Source: Synchiropus splendidus (lineage: Eukaryota; Chordata; Actinopteri; Syngnathiformes; Callionymidae). From it: DNA of 64,000 bases. This document shows, one piece after another, positions 1 through 15,533 of this stretch; the stretch's first letter is position 1, and each line of letters opens with the position of its first letter. The translations under genes were made by a program, and so were the position numbers. The notes under the pieces are model-generated. The model searched no databases. It worked only from the letters and a program-made list of their open reading frames with translations, and was not told the DNA's origin. The stretch lies in NCBI RefSeq assembly GCF_027744825.2, contig NC_071335.1, positions 29,378,501-29,442,500 on the forward strand, written 5' to 3'.

Positions 1-689
1 TGTTCCAGTCTGATTATGATGTCCTCCCACGTCCCTCCAACCTTTTCACCTGGGGGCTAGGAGAGACGGCAGATGGTCAGGTTAGCCAGAAAAAAAAAGG
101 GTTGTCTTCTTGATTCACTCAATCTCCAAGGTAGTGGAGCTTAGTAGACTGCGGAAGAAAGCTAAATTCCCACAGACCACCACAGCCCCAATACTCAGGC
201 CACACAGCTTTCTGATATCCAAGGCGACTGAGCAAGAGCTGTAGCCAGGGTTAACTGGGCCCTGGATAGACCAAAAAAAAATGGAAGAGTTTCAAGAGAG
301 GAAGAACAGAAAATACTCCATTTGGTAGCACAGAACAAAGGATGGGGTGGCAGGTGGTCTGTCAATCCACCAAAGTGGGCTGCAGAAGCTTCACAAGACT
401 TTTCCAAGTCCTCCCTTAACCCTCAATCTTAACCCTCGGTCTCAAAAATGGAAATGCAAGTGGTATCCCAGTTCTCAGAATATAAAGTTGAGGGGCAAGA
501 CTAGACGGAAGCAACCTTATGTTCCTCAGGGATGTGCGCTGACCACTATGCTACTGTGAATTGCATCTACATTAGGAGCTCACGCCCATAGTTTAATGTA
601 GCGACATTATGATCGCGAACTATTGTGTCCTATACTGAGGAAAAAGGCAGCCTTCACTTGACAGATTCACAATGGTGTTTTAATGGATT
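1..689. other. Unique sequence, no gene recognised
   Basis: Only open frames of about 70 codons occur here, on both strands, with no recognisable domain, signal peptide or repeat. A few short A-runs are present. I see no feature to annotate. Confidence 0.6.
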
Positions 690-930
690 AAAAGAACGCT
701 TTCCTTCCGCAGCGTTCCAGGCGGAAATGCGTGGATAGTGTGTTTTGCTGTGCCGTATAGATCATCGCCGTATGGACTATGGCATGGTCTATACCGGGGG
801 GGGGAGGAAAAAAAATGCGTTTTCCTTCCATATAGCTCCCGGCACAGATTGGGCGCAGCGAGCGCGGAGAGCAACAAATGTCGGGTGCGGGAATGCGTGG
901 GAAGCGTCGCGGGGACCCCTTCACCATGAC
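690..930. other. CpG-rich patch of unknown nature
   Basis: By eye this 240-bp stretch holds about 21 CpG dinucleotides, far more than the DNA on either side. It includes a G-run near 799 and several short GCG-rich words. Overlapping open frames of 60-104 codons on both strands probably reflect its composition. It could be a small CpG island, the promoter-like end of a young transposon, or a remnant of an unrecognised repeat. No TATA box, initiator or adjoining coding exon was identified, so no function is assigned. Confidence 0.3.
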
Positions 931-3623
<2,693 letters not shown>

Positions 3624-3722
3624 ATCGGTTACAACTCTGTTCCATAAAATGACCTATGTACTGATAACTGCTTTTTCTGACCTAAAAAAAAAGGAAAGAA
3701 AACTAAACTGATAATAATAATA

Positions 3723-4454
3723 CAGTGGTATTTCGAGTTTTCAAATGTCCCGGAATACAAACAAATTGGAGTTGGAACAAAAATTTATAGATTTTTTTGC
3801 TTCGGATTTCGAACGAAAATCCAGAACTTGAACGCCCCCGAAAAAAAGCAGGAAAAAACATAACGTGCGCAGTCATCAGCTGACCTACGACGCCCACAAC
3901 GCGCTTTGTTATTGTGTATAACGCAGCGTCTGTATACAGACGTGTCCTGTTAGCTACATTTACTGGCTGTTTTTTCTTCATATTGAGGTGTAAAACCTTT
4001 CCTGTCTCCACACTGGACCGTGGTAGAGTGTCACAGGGGAGGTGCTCGCTCTCCACACCTCCACTCCAGGGTTTGATGTCCTGTTGTGGGCTGGAGCTGG
4101 GACAGGGATGAGGCGAGTCTGGGACAGAGCGTGACTTGGTTTATGACTTTGTCACAGCCAAACTGCACAGAAGCGCACATTCAGAGCTGGACACGCACCG
4201 GGCACCTCTTCACTTCTGGAGAGACGTCACTCACTCGGCAACCCCTCCCACATGCAGCGGCCACACACATAGAGGAACAGCGCACCTGCAGCAGACACTC
4301 TACATTCACTCCTACAAAAGACTGTTTTAAGGCTTGGAACGCATTCTTTCTTTTTCCATTCATTGGAATGGGAAAAATCGATTCAGATTTCAAACAAATC
4401 GCTTCTCGAATGGCCGTCTGGAACGGATTGTGATCGAGAGCCGAGGTACCACTG
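3723..4454 (+). mobile_element. TA-flanked MITE, family A copy 1 (longest)
   Basis: The 732-bp element starts CAGTGGTATTTCGAG and ends CCGAGGTACCACTG, so its ends are inverted repeats of about 20 bp. TA dinucleotides lie at 3721-3722 and 4455-4456, as expected for Tc1/mariner-type insertion. The ends resemble those of pogo/Tigger-like elements, but that assignment rests on memory of the termini. The interior contains frames of 64-117 codons on both strands that recur in other copies. None shows a transposase DDE/D motif, so the element is judged non-autonomous. It is the only copy with both ends and the full interior, which makes it the reference for the deletions in the other five. Confidence 0.75.
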
Positions 4455-4456
4455 TA

Positions 4457-6121
4457 CTATTAAGATTAAAAAAAAAGAGTAAATGTAGAGATTTCCAAAT
4501 CAGGTCGACTTGACTGAAAACTGAAAGTGCCAAAATCTGTCCAAATTCCCGTGAATTGTTCTCGTAACTGTTACTTATTTTGCTGTTGTTTCTTCCAGCT
4601 CACTACATTGTGAGATGGTGGAAAGATTTGAAAACGTATACGTGCTTGCCAGTCTTTTCTGGATGAATAAAAGATAGCCCGCTTTCATGGTGGCATCAAG
4701 TCACAAAAACACAGTCTCAACATTTCTCCGCTGAAAAGAAAAAGAAACATCCGACACCACCACTCAAAACTCATGCTGAATAAACAGAAAAGAAAAGGTC
4801 GACAGGAGTCGACACAAACAGTAACTCAGTTTAAGAGTGATCATTGCACCATTGTTTAGGCCTAGCTTGAGACAAACGTCACAGAGTAGCAGTAGCACAG
4901 TACTGTGCAACATGAGTGGATATTATTATCTGATTTCATTGGTTGGGGGATGTTTTTCACTACAGTTGTCATTAAGATCATTTTCTTTCGGTCAATTTTA
5001 CACTGCGTCTTTCCATCTTTCATTGAAACTCCTGACACGAGAGCCTCAGGATGCCTCTCAACTCTACGGACAACAGCAACACTGGTCTCTTGACCACATA
5101 CGGATGTGAGCAGTAATGGAGATGGGGTGTGAGATGAGTGAGGTGAGAGGACTAAAACAACCGACACTGAGTGAAAACTGAGGACACAGATGTTTTGTTT
5201 ACAAGGACCAATCTCATTTGAAAACAATGCATGATCACAACAGATGTACACAACAAGGATCCAATGTTACCACCCTACCAGAGAAAGCCCCACAAACTGC
5301 CACTCAAACATAAATGTATTGCGCAAAAGACAGATATGAATAACTGGAATAATGCCACATTCTTTGCTGGGAGGTGTTGCTAGGTTACAGATGGCGGTTT
5401 GTTTACAGATGGATCGAGGAAGTAGTGTGCTGCATGAGCAACCTCATCTGAATCGCAGAGCATCTTTTTGTGTCATTTAAATTTGGGATTTAATCTCAGA
5501 TGAGAATATTTTCATTCAGATTGTGGCCATGTAGCACTGCGTTTGTCTAAACAAAAGTCTTTTATTTATTATTTATGTTTCCTAATATTGTTTAAAAGAT
5601 TGAAATCAGCTCCGCTCATGAAGTCTCCACTGAATTATTAGAATTAAAAGAAGAAAAGTAAATTGTTTTAACATTAAAAAGAAAAAAAAAGCCTTACAAT
5701 TTTGTTCAGCCTCAGACACGATATCACCTCCTTAGTCAAAGAAACCTCCTGACCAAGTGCAGCAGACGTGTTTCTTACACACGACTTTGTCCTGAACCTC
5801 CTCTTGAGTGAGCTGCAGGGAATAGGAGATTTAGCTGAAGTGCTTCCACCCATCTATGCTAATCCGGAGTCGGTCTAGAGAGAAGAACAGAGGGAGGCAA
5901 ACAGAGGAAGTATGAGAGCAGCCGCTCACATCTAACCAGGGAAGGCTAGGCAGGTTCAGCCAAGTGTGAACACCAAATATGTGGGGTGCTGGAGGGAAGC
6001 CTGATACCCTGGCCCATGTCAGAAACATAGCAGCGCAGTCAAACATGCTGATTCACAGACTGGGGCTGTGTTTGTTCACTGAGCAATACATTATTAGATT
6101 TTTTATTTCTTTATTGATGCT

Positions 6122-6124
<3 letters not shown>
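4457..6124. other. Unique sequence, no gene recognised
   Basis: Frames reach 129 codons (4862-5251, minus) but none shows a recognisable domain. Base composition is ordinary and no long repeat was noticed. Confidence 0.5.

Positions 6125-6189
<65 letters not shown>
6125..6189. repeat. (AT)n microsatellite, about 65 bp
   Basis: A pure TA/AT run. Its right edge abuts the perfect palindrome TTCACATTCAAATGTGAA at 6189-6206, where 8-bp arms surround a CA centre. Confidence 0.95.
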
Positions 6190-6192
<3 letters not shown>

Positions 6193-6206
6193 CATTCAAA
6201 TGTGAA

Positions 6207-9182
6207 TTCCGAATAAAAATGGAAAATAATTTTAGAAAAAATTGTCGGGATGATTTTCAAATTCATTGCTGCCACAATTTCTGAGAAAATAATTTTGAGT
6301 AATTCACATATTACTGTGCATTAATGCCGCGTGTTTCCAGTTCTGCTTTGCTTCACTTTCTTTAAACTGAAGTTTCCATCTCCGTCTTCATGCTATGTAA
6401 AATCTCAATTGCCTCCGCACTTTCCACCATGCCTGCACTGTCTTCTCCGCCTGGCTTGATCATGTTACATCACTGTATTTGAACTGTTTATTTATTTATT
6501 TTTGGAGTGAATCCATGAATGGTCACAGCAGGCCTCAGTCATACTAAAGAAGCCAAAAGCATATTGATGATTCTGCTATGTTTCAACAGATGAGAGGCCC
6601 AGGAGTGAACAGCGATTAAACAAGGCAGCATATAAGTTCAATATAATAATAACAATAATAACAATAATAAAGAACAATATCAGATAATAAACAAAACATC
6701 CAATAACTAGTTAAAGACAGTGGACAATGTGAAAACATTCCAACAGACCAACAAACAAATAAAAAGGAGCTAAAAAATAAAAAAAAAAGTTAACATGCAG
6801 TAACTGTAACTGTAGCGCTAGAATCAAGGCAATCTGACGTCCTCTCTTTGGCTCAGGCCCCTTAGAAATGAAGATATAACCCTTTGTTTTCAGCCCTTGT
6901 TTATCCGCAAACATTTCATTTGCCTCTGGAAGCAAAGCTTTTCAAACCCCGTGGCCAGAGAAGAGATCTTGGGGGAAAAAAAAATGGTTGCAGCGCAAAA
7001 CAGAGGAAAGGAAGACAGTAGGCGCCACAGTGTTGGACAGAACTTTCACTCATGTCAAAAGCCGCCATGAACTCCTTCAGAGTGGCAGCATCATTTATGC
7101 TGGTGCCATCCCTCTTTGCATTTGCAAATTCTGCTGCTCTATTAAATGAAGGGGCAGGGACACGTTGCTGTTGTTGGTATTTTCAGGATTATGACTAGGT
7201 AACGTGGGCTTCAGCTTCTCCTCACACTGCCCCCTGCAGTTTTGGAATGTCCTGGCAGGATTTGTGTGTACGCAATGATATGTGTGCTTGGAATTATTGG
7301 TGAAAACAGAGAGAAATCTTGGTTTGTGAAAGTACTATATAAAATAAAAGACAAAATAAAACCATGCAGAAACACTCACATGAAAGATTCACCCAAATAA
7401 GCGAACCCACTGCGTTTCATATGGGCATCTTTACATGTGTCTGAAATCCAAACAAAATATCATAAAATGATGTTGTGATGAGTAAGCCATGCTTGTGACC
7501 TCATTCAATTTCCCGTGAACAATTGCAGCACTAACCTGACCGTGATAAACTGAAGACAATAAATGATTACTCATGAAGTACGTTCTCATCCCGGCGATTC
7601 ATAAAAATGATTGAGTTCATAGCATAGATTGAAAAAAAAAAAAAAATAATTGCGGTTGTGTGCTGCCGCGTTACATAAGCCGCCAGCGCTTGTGCAGTGA
7701 GCGGACAAGCGGTGAATAAATTTGATGAGTGTGACGTGGATCTCTGCATTAAAACAATGAGCCATTTACTGAAAGCTGCAATTACTGTTATTAAAAGCTG
7801 AGCTGTTTCAAAACATTTTCAGAGCGGTTCAACAGGTTAAACATTCGTTTCAGGTGGGGAGAAAAATGTCTCTGCTCCAGCTATGAAATTCAAGAGGCCA
7901 TACATGCTGTGTGTGTTGTACTGTATCTGTTGAACACCACTGTCAGTGGAGCAACAAACTGTCACAAAAAAGGACGCCGTTTTTACGAAAGGATCAACAG
8001 TCTGAAGTCTTTCCTCCCGCTTGAAAGCCTCATTCCTGCATTGCTTTAGCTAAAATGATATGAGGCAAGAGAGACGTGAGGGGGTGATTTTTGGTTAAAT
8101 GTGGGTGTAATCAGCTTAATGTAGAGTTAAAGGGCTGATGGGACACTGGCCAAATCTCTGCGCTATTAAAGGCACACCATGTCCCCAGCAGCGACCTCAT
8201 TCCCCGGTTTTAATTATGGCAGTGGTGTGTATCTCCAGAGCTTTGTTTCATCCTGACTCTTCAAAGTGTGGTTTTCTGTTGTGGTACCAGGCCTGCAAGC
8301 CACGTTGTAACAGGCCCGGTTGGTCGCTTTGACAAGTCAAGTTGAAAGTTTGGGCACTCCAGATAGGTGAACATCAAGGAAGCCGACCTGTTTCCACGAT
8401 GGGTGGGAATGGAGAATGAAACCCAATTCTAGCTTCCGAACTTTCATTTTCCTCACCAGAGGATCCAAAAATAAAGTCCTGTATGTATCATCCACAGCTG
8501 CTCTCCAGTTACAGTGCGAGTGGTGCACCATATGAAATGACAATCATGATTGATAAACACCCTGCACCCTACCTTGAAGAAGGGACGGCCTTCTCCAGTT
8601 CAGTCAAGTCAAGTCAATGAATGGCGAGGCTGTCCCGACCTCGGGTGACTCCCCTACAGGAAGTGTGACGTGTTGCTGTAGGTGATGGTTCAAACAGAAA
8701 TGCGCCAGTTGTGATGTTCACCTTTGGCTAAAAGGTAGTTGGTGAAGTGATGAGTAAATGGTCTGCTTTATTTTCCCTTCATTTGGAACATCAGTTGGAA
8801 GTTAAAAGAACTGACCTTAGCATGGCACTCGGCCGTATTGACTGCGGCAAATGTTTTGAATGTTAAGCATTTTGCCTGAAGCCAAACATTTCTTCAGTGA
8901 TGGAAGCTGCTTTGTTTATTGAGTTGCATGTTGTGTTCCATGAAGACGGGTGATATGGTGGCGGTATGTGCTGTCTCAGTGCCTTTTGAGTTTCTTTTAG
9001 TCTAGAGTGAATAAAGACATGTATAAAATTAACCGCATTGTTTTTTCCTCACAAACAACCATATTGCTGAATTTAAATTATTATTTTTTTCTTTCATTTA
9101 CAGTAATTATTAATACAATGGGATATTAAGGGATTCATTTCTGAATATAACAAAGATTCCATAAAATAGTTGTTTCAAAAAT
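6207..9182. other. Unique sequence, no gene recognised
   Basis: A short AAT/AAC-type run lies at about 6641-6676. Frames stay below 75 codons. The part at 7650-7860 looks like a candidate non-coding element and is listed separately. No exon, RNA gene or transposon terminus was recognised. Confidence 0.5.
7650..7860. promoter_or_regulatory. Candidate conserved non-coding element (unverified)
   Basis: This stretch is non-repetitive and mixed in composition, without the simple runs seen on both sides. It has several AT-rich homeodomain-like words (TTTACTG, CAATTACTG, TTATTAAAAG). The judgement is impressionistic: conservation cannot be seen in one sequence. Confidence 0.15.
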
Positions 9183-9410
9183 ATGAATAGACCATCCATC
9201 CATCCATCCTCATCCGCTTATCCGTTGCTGGGTCGTCTGGACTGGGGGATCCGGAGACGCTCCCAGCTCAGTGAAGAGACACAATCCCTTCCACCTGGTC
9301 CTGGGTCGACCCCTCAGCCTCCCCCCAGCTGTCAGCGCCTGAAACACCACCCAAGGAAGGCAACCAGGGAGATGCCCGAAACCACCTCAACTGACCCAAT
9401 TCAATGTGAA
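9183..9410. mobile_element. Fragment of a fish LINE-like interspersed repeat
   Basis: The stretch begins with CCATCCATCCATCC and continues with words common in teleost LINE copies: CACCTGGTCCTGGGTCGACC at 9295-9314, then GATGCCCGAAACCACCTCAA from 9371. It breaks off into unique AT-rich sequence near 9410. I read it as a truncated piece of an L2- or Rex1-like LINE, and neither family nor orientation is certain. The 89-codon frame across it is a product of the repeat. Confidence 0.45.
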
Positions 9411-9659
9411 TATGTGGTAGAAAATGAATACATCAGGAAGAAATGCTTTTGAAATTCCACCTTTGTAAGTTTGGAACAATTCGTTCAGTCAGTAATTTAA
9501 GTGGAAAACAGTTATGCCGCGGTGACAGGTTCTTCGGTTGGGTTAATGGGTTGGGGTTTATCTTGGGGTTACGCTAAAGGTTTATTGTGTTAACTCAACA
9601 CTTAATGGTGCATTCTACTGCAAGTCACTTGGGTGTTAGTCTTGCTGGACAAATCCAAA
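9411..9659. other. Unique spacer, nothing recognised
   Basis: Short unique sequence between the LINE-like fragment and family A copy 2. It holds no frame longer than 60 codons. Confidence 0.5.
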
Positions 9660-9661
9660 TA

Positions 9662-10143
9662 CAGTGATGCCTCGGTTTTCGAACGTCTCGGAATTCAAAC
9701 AAAAATTTCTGGATTTTTTTGCCTTGGATTTCGAACGAAAATCCAAAACTCGAACTCCCCCGAAAAAAGCCGGAAAAAAACATAACGTGCGCGGACAGAT
9801 CAGGTGACCCATGACGCGCTTTGTTATTGTGTATAACGCAGCCTCTGTATGCAGACGTGTCCCATTAGCTACATTTACTGACTGTTTTTTCTTCATATTG
9901 AGGTGTAAAACCTTTCCTGTCTCCACACTGGACCGTGGTAGAGTGTCACAGGGGAGGTGCTCGCTCTCCACACCACTCCAGGGTTTGATGTCCTGTTGTG
10001 GGCTGGAGCTGGGACAGGGATGAGGCGAGTCTGGGACAGAGCGTGACTTGGTTTATGACTGAGCCAAACTGCACAGAAGCGCACATTCTCAAACGGCCGT
10101 CTGGAACGGATCGAGATCGAGATCGAGAACCGAGGTACCACTG
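9662..10143 (+). mobile_element. TA-flanked MITE, family A copy 2 (internally deleted)
   Basis: The 482-bp copy has both ends, CAGTGATGCCTCGGTT and AACCGAGGTACCACTG, and TA at 9660-9661 and 10144-10145. Compared with copy 1 it lacks roughly 250 bp: the sequence jumps from GCGCACATTC (about 10088) straight to the 3' terminal region. A further few bases (TTTGTCAC) are missing near 10060. GATCGA is repeated near the 3' end. Both ends are intact, so this could have moved as a deletion derivative. Confidence 0.75.
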
Positions 10144-10145
10144 TA

Positions 10146-11597
10146 TATTGGTCTAAAGTTTGTTGTGTTAATCTGAAAAGAGAACACACACATAACAAAG
10201 GCTGTCGATGTCTTGCTCCTTCCTGACCAAGACCATCAAACTTAAGTTCCGCGAGCAATGGACCTGTTCCTGTGCTTTAGTTTTTATGACGTTTTGGGTG
10301 TCTTCCAAAAAATAAAAATAAATAAATAAAAACAGCATCATCCGATGCACTTTCATGCTACGAAGTATGCTACTGCTCGTTTCTACTTCATTTTATCTCA
10401 TGTGAATTCTGGTTTCTGGAAAGGAGCTTTTCAATGGTGGCGAGGCAGAATCTTCTTGTGGGTGGTGTAGGCCGACACAACTTTCAATTGTCCTCATGTG
10501 TAGGGTCTCTGACAGATAAAAAATAAAATAAAATGCTTCAAGATTTTAAAACCGATTTTTTTATCCCCTGAAAGTGACAGTCTTGAATATGCCTGTCTCT
10601 GAACTCAACAGCTCAAATGGTCATCCTTACCTGAGACGTGGATGTTTATATTATTGGCTTGAATACAACACATTTCCTTCTGTCCTGTTTTTTTTTTTTT
10701 TTTTTTGTTCAAAAAAACTTTTTCAGAGTTCTTCTGAACCTCATTTAAACTCTGTCAGCACTCAGGTTTGCAGGTTGCACATAATCATAATTCCTTCTGA
10801 TCTCTCATCTTCCTCTCATACTAGCTGATATTTCTGATCATTCTTTACTTCTCACACCCCCTTGCTCTTTGTCGTCAAGCATCTTGCACATTTGTTCCCA
10901 CCTCCACATTATTTTCTTTCACTTTCTTCTCCAATCTTGTCTTTTGTGCCAGTGCCTGTCATTTTTGTCAGCGCTTTCTCAAAGTGAATGACAGCAGTGA
11001 GGTCGGAAGTATGCTGCGGATTTGATTGTGAAGACCGGTGGGAGGTCTCGCACAAGGAGGCATTTTCAAAGCGACTGTTTTGATAATTCCCAGTTAACAT
11101 GCTAAAGGCTGCCATTAAAACTGCCTCTTGGGAACAAACATCTGTGAGGAGCATTTTGCATTTTCTAAATATATCCTGTTTAGGATCCTGTGCAGGTTGA
11201 AGTCACATTTTCTTCCAAAAAAAGACAAATGGATCTATTTAAATTCAGCTACTATTGAAACATATATTCTGTGGAAGTGATCGGGCTTGATGCAGATACA
11301 AGGATACAAGGTTTGGAGCAGGAAAAATAGGAAAGCAAACAAAGGGTCACAACTACATGTTGAAGCATCTCATTCCGCCGTGATACCTTTTTTCCACCCA
11401 AATTACCGACATCTTGTGACGTTTGTCGATGCCTCACGCTCCATTATCTTGTTTGAGTAAGCAGCAAAAACAGCCACAGTGAAAGCTGTAGTTGCATATT
11501 GATTATCCGATTTCAAGCTGGAGATCATGCAAAACATTTCACCACTGCACAACCAAAACATGTTTATTTGTTACCTCCTCTGTTGCCTAATACACAG
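10146..11597. other. Unique sequence with short simple runs, no gene recognised
   Basis: It contains an A/TAAA-rich run at about 10307-10332 and a T-run at 10688-10706. Frames stay below 90 codons. No exon or repeat family was recognised. Confidence 0.5.
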
Positions 11598-13192
<1,595 letters not shown>

Positions 13193-13194
13193 TA

Positions 13195-13709
13195 CAGTGG
13201 TGCCTCGGTTTTTGAACGTTCGAACAAAAATTTTGAGATTTTCTTGCTTGGGATTTTGAACGAAAATCCAAAACTCGAACTCCCCCGAAAAAAGCCGGAA
13301 AAAAACATAACGTGCGCGGACAGATCAGGTGACCGACGACGCGCTTTGTTATTGTGTATAACGCAGCCTCTGTATGCAGACGTGTCCCGTTAGCTACATT
13401 TACTGACTGTTTTTTCTTCATGTTGAGGTGTGAAACCTTTCCTGTCTCCACACTGGACCGTGGTAGAGTGTCACAGGGGAGGTGCTCGCTCTCCACACCA
13501 CTCCAGGGTTTGATGTCCTGTTGTGGGCTGGAGCTGGGACAGGGATGAGGCGAGTCTGGGACAGAGCGTGACTTGGTTTATGACTTTGTCACAGCCAAAC
13601 TGCACAGAAGCGCACATTCAGAGCTGGACACGCACCGGGCACCTCTTCACTTCTGGAGAGACGTCACTCACTCGGCAACCCCTCCCACATGCAGCGGCCA
13701 CACACATAG
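13195..13709 (+). mobile_element. TA-flanked MITE, family A copy 3 (3' truncated)
   Basis: The 5' end CAGTGGTGCCTCGGTT is intact, with TA at 13193-13194. Homology to the other copies stops at 13709 just after CACACATAG, and the 3' terminal repeat is absent. It faces copy 4 (minus strand), so the pair forms a large imperfect inverted repeat around 13710-15109. Confidence 0.75.
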
Positions 13710-13929
13710 TCTTATTAATCCGGCAGTGTTTTAAGGTAAGCATTTTCCCTCTTCACGACCAATGCAAAATGTCGTCTTCAGCAGCTGGTTACTTCCCTGC
13801 TTCTCTCTTTCATATCCACATAGATTGGTCCTTTTTTAACGGCACTTTCAGGATTATGGGGATCCTTTTGTGTGTGCGGGCTGGGAAAGGTATTGACGAC
13901 GCACGCGCTTCTCTTCAAACACATTTCAG

Positions 13930-13972
13930 GGTGCTAAATTGAAACCTTCGTGCACCGGCCCTTGTTTTCGAG
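13930..13972 (+). other. Possible small exon (weak)
   Basis: A 43-nt stretch is preceded by a pyrimidine-leaning tract ending ACATTTCAG and followed by GTAAAAG. It is therefore bounded by canonical acceptor and donor dinucleotides and is open in at least one frame. Such AG/GT pairs are common by chance in 64 kb and nothing identifies the peptide. It is recorded as a lead only. Confidence 0.08.
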
Positions 13973-14360
13973 GTAAAAGCAGTTCAAAACTTCGGCCCCG
14001 TTTGATCATCACCGTCGGTAATGGCCGCATAAATATGCAAAAAGGCGCGCTTGTTTGGCACTGGCCGCGCAATCTGTCTAGTTATGTAGCGACGCAAGGA
14101 CGGCATGTCAATAAGCTCACCTATGATGAAACAGAGCCAATGGCAGCGACATGGAGACATCAGTCAATACCAGAGATTGGAAATTACAATAGATAGATGT
14201 TCTCACAGACAGCAGCATTGATTTGATATCTCAGCTTGGTTAGCTTTATGCACGTGGTAAAGATGGATGGGGTTCATTTTGATTTTAATTATGCCTAACG
14301 GTCATTTCATTGAATTAATCGGCGGGTTATTTTTCATGAATTTACAATGTTCAGGCCGGA
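13970..14360. promoter_or_regulatory. Candidate conserved non-coding element (unverified)
   Basis: A non-repetitive stretch carrying an octamer-like word (ATATGCAAA, near 14033) and several TAATT/ATTA words (about 14288-14345). It contrasts with the repeat-rich flanks. There is no direct evidence of constraint. Confidence 0.18.
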
Positions 14361-15109
14361 CCATCGGTTTCCAGTGCTCGTGGAAACATCCACTATTTCT
14401 GCTGCTACAGTTCACCTCTGGCAACGGAGGCATTTCAGTGAAAAGACTTATTGGACATATACAGAGAAGCCAGAGGAGAGGAATGGCGGGAAACAGTCAA
14501 TTATGCTGTTTCCTATTCAGGACCGTGCTTCCGTGATGAGTATAGCCAGGCGTTCGGTTTTATATCAACGCCAAGAAAATAGCAGTTCACATGACAGCAG
14601 ACTGAATGGAAAAAGAAAGCAAAATGTTGCAAGCACCAAACAGTATTAAGCTACATTAAAGGAGATTAGGTTGAGCAATGAAGCCGCGGTTGCCAGGGAA
14701 ACACCAAGCCTAAAACGTTATTAAGTGGAGCTGGCCGGCTTTGCCAAGACTTAGATGGTACGCTAAATGCTCGGCAGCCCCCTCCCATCAGCTTCCTGTC
14801 TGTAATTTGGGATAACATGACAATCTACATCCTGGATAATCTTTGTCCTCTATATGTATTTATACTTGTTCCGCTTGACACATGGTTGGAGAAAAATAAA
14901 TAAATAAATAGAAAAAAAAAGCTCACGATTTATATGTAATCTGAGGATTTGATGTGTTTGGGATTTCTGATCATCTTCCAAACTGTGACACTAAATTGAG
15001 TATATAACCCCCTCACCCCAACACACCCTATCTGCAGGGTGACTGTGGTGAGGAACGCAAGTTACCCTTGTAGTTTCATCACTTTGGTATTCACAGATCA
15101 CTTTCTTTG

Positions 15110-15533
15110 GAGTGGTTTTCAGGTTACACAATCCGTTCTAGACGGCCGTTCGAGAAGCGATTTGTGCGAATCTGAATCGTTTTTTCCCATTACAATGAAT
15201 GGGAAAAGAACTAATGCGTTCCAAGCCTTAAAATAGTCTTTTGTAGGAGTGAATGTAGAGTGTCTGCTGCAGGTGCGCTGTTCCTCTATGTGTGTGGCCG
15301 CTGCATGTGGGAGGGGTTGCCGAGTGAGTGAGGTCTCTCCAGAAGTGAAGAGGTGCCCGGTGCGTGTCCAGCTCTGAATGTGCGCTTCTGTGCAGTTTGG
15401 CTGTGACAAAGTCATAAACCAAGTCACGCTCTGTCCCAGACTCGCCTCATCCCTGTCCCAGCTCCAGCCCACAACAGGACATCAAACCCTGGTCCAGTGT
15501 GGAGACAGGAAAGGTTTTACACCTCAATATGAA
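15110..15533 (-). mobile_element. TA-flanked MITE, family A copy 4 (truncated)
   Basis: In minus orientation, its 3' terminal repeat is degenerate (AGTGGTTTTCAGGTTACACA from 15111) and the flanking TA is lost. The other end stops at 15533, after CACCTCAATATGAA, so the 5' terminal repeat is missing. About 40 bp are also missing between AAACCCTGG and TCCAGTGTGG near 15491. From about 15231 to 15491 it differs from copy 5 at only one base by eye, which is striking next to its eroded ends. Confidence 0.7.

Larger units (their letters stand above)
13710..15109. other. Unique region between inverted MITE copies
   Basis: About 1.4 kb of non-repetitive sequence lies between two oppositely oriented family A copies. 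Frames reach 139 codons, the longest starting inside copy 3. Around 13970-14360 the composition is mixed, with words such as ATAAATATGCAAA and TTTCATGAATTTAC that resemble POU/homeodomain sites. A possible 43-nt exon at 13930-13972 is listed separately. An X-box-like word GTTGCCAGGGAAAC lies at 14689-14702. No gene is called. Confidence 0.4.

Noticed and set aside
4086..4433. 115-codon frame beginning MGWSWDRDE, repeated in several places
   Set aside because: It lies wholly inside family A MITE copies. Competing frames on both strands are equally conserved, and there is no transposase or other domain, so it is a by-product of repeat identity.
9183..9452. 89-codon coding region starting at 9183
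   Set aside because: It translates a LINE-like repeat fragment and runs into unique AT-rich DNA.
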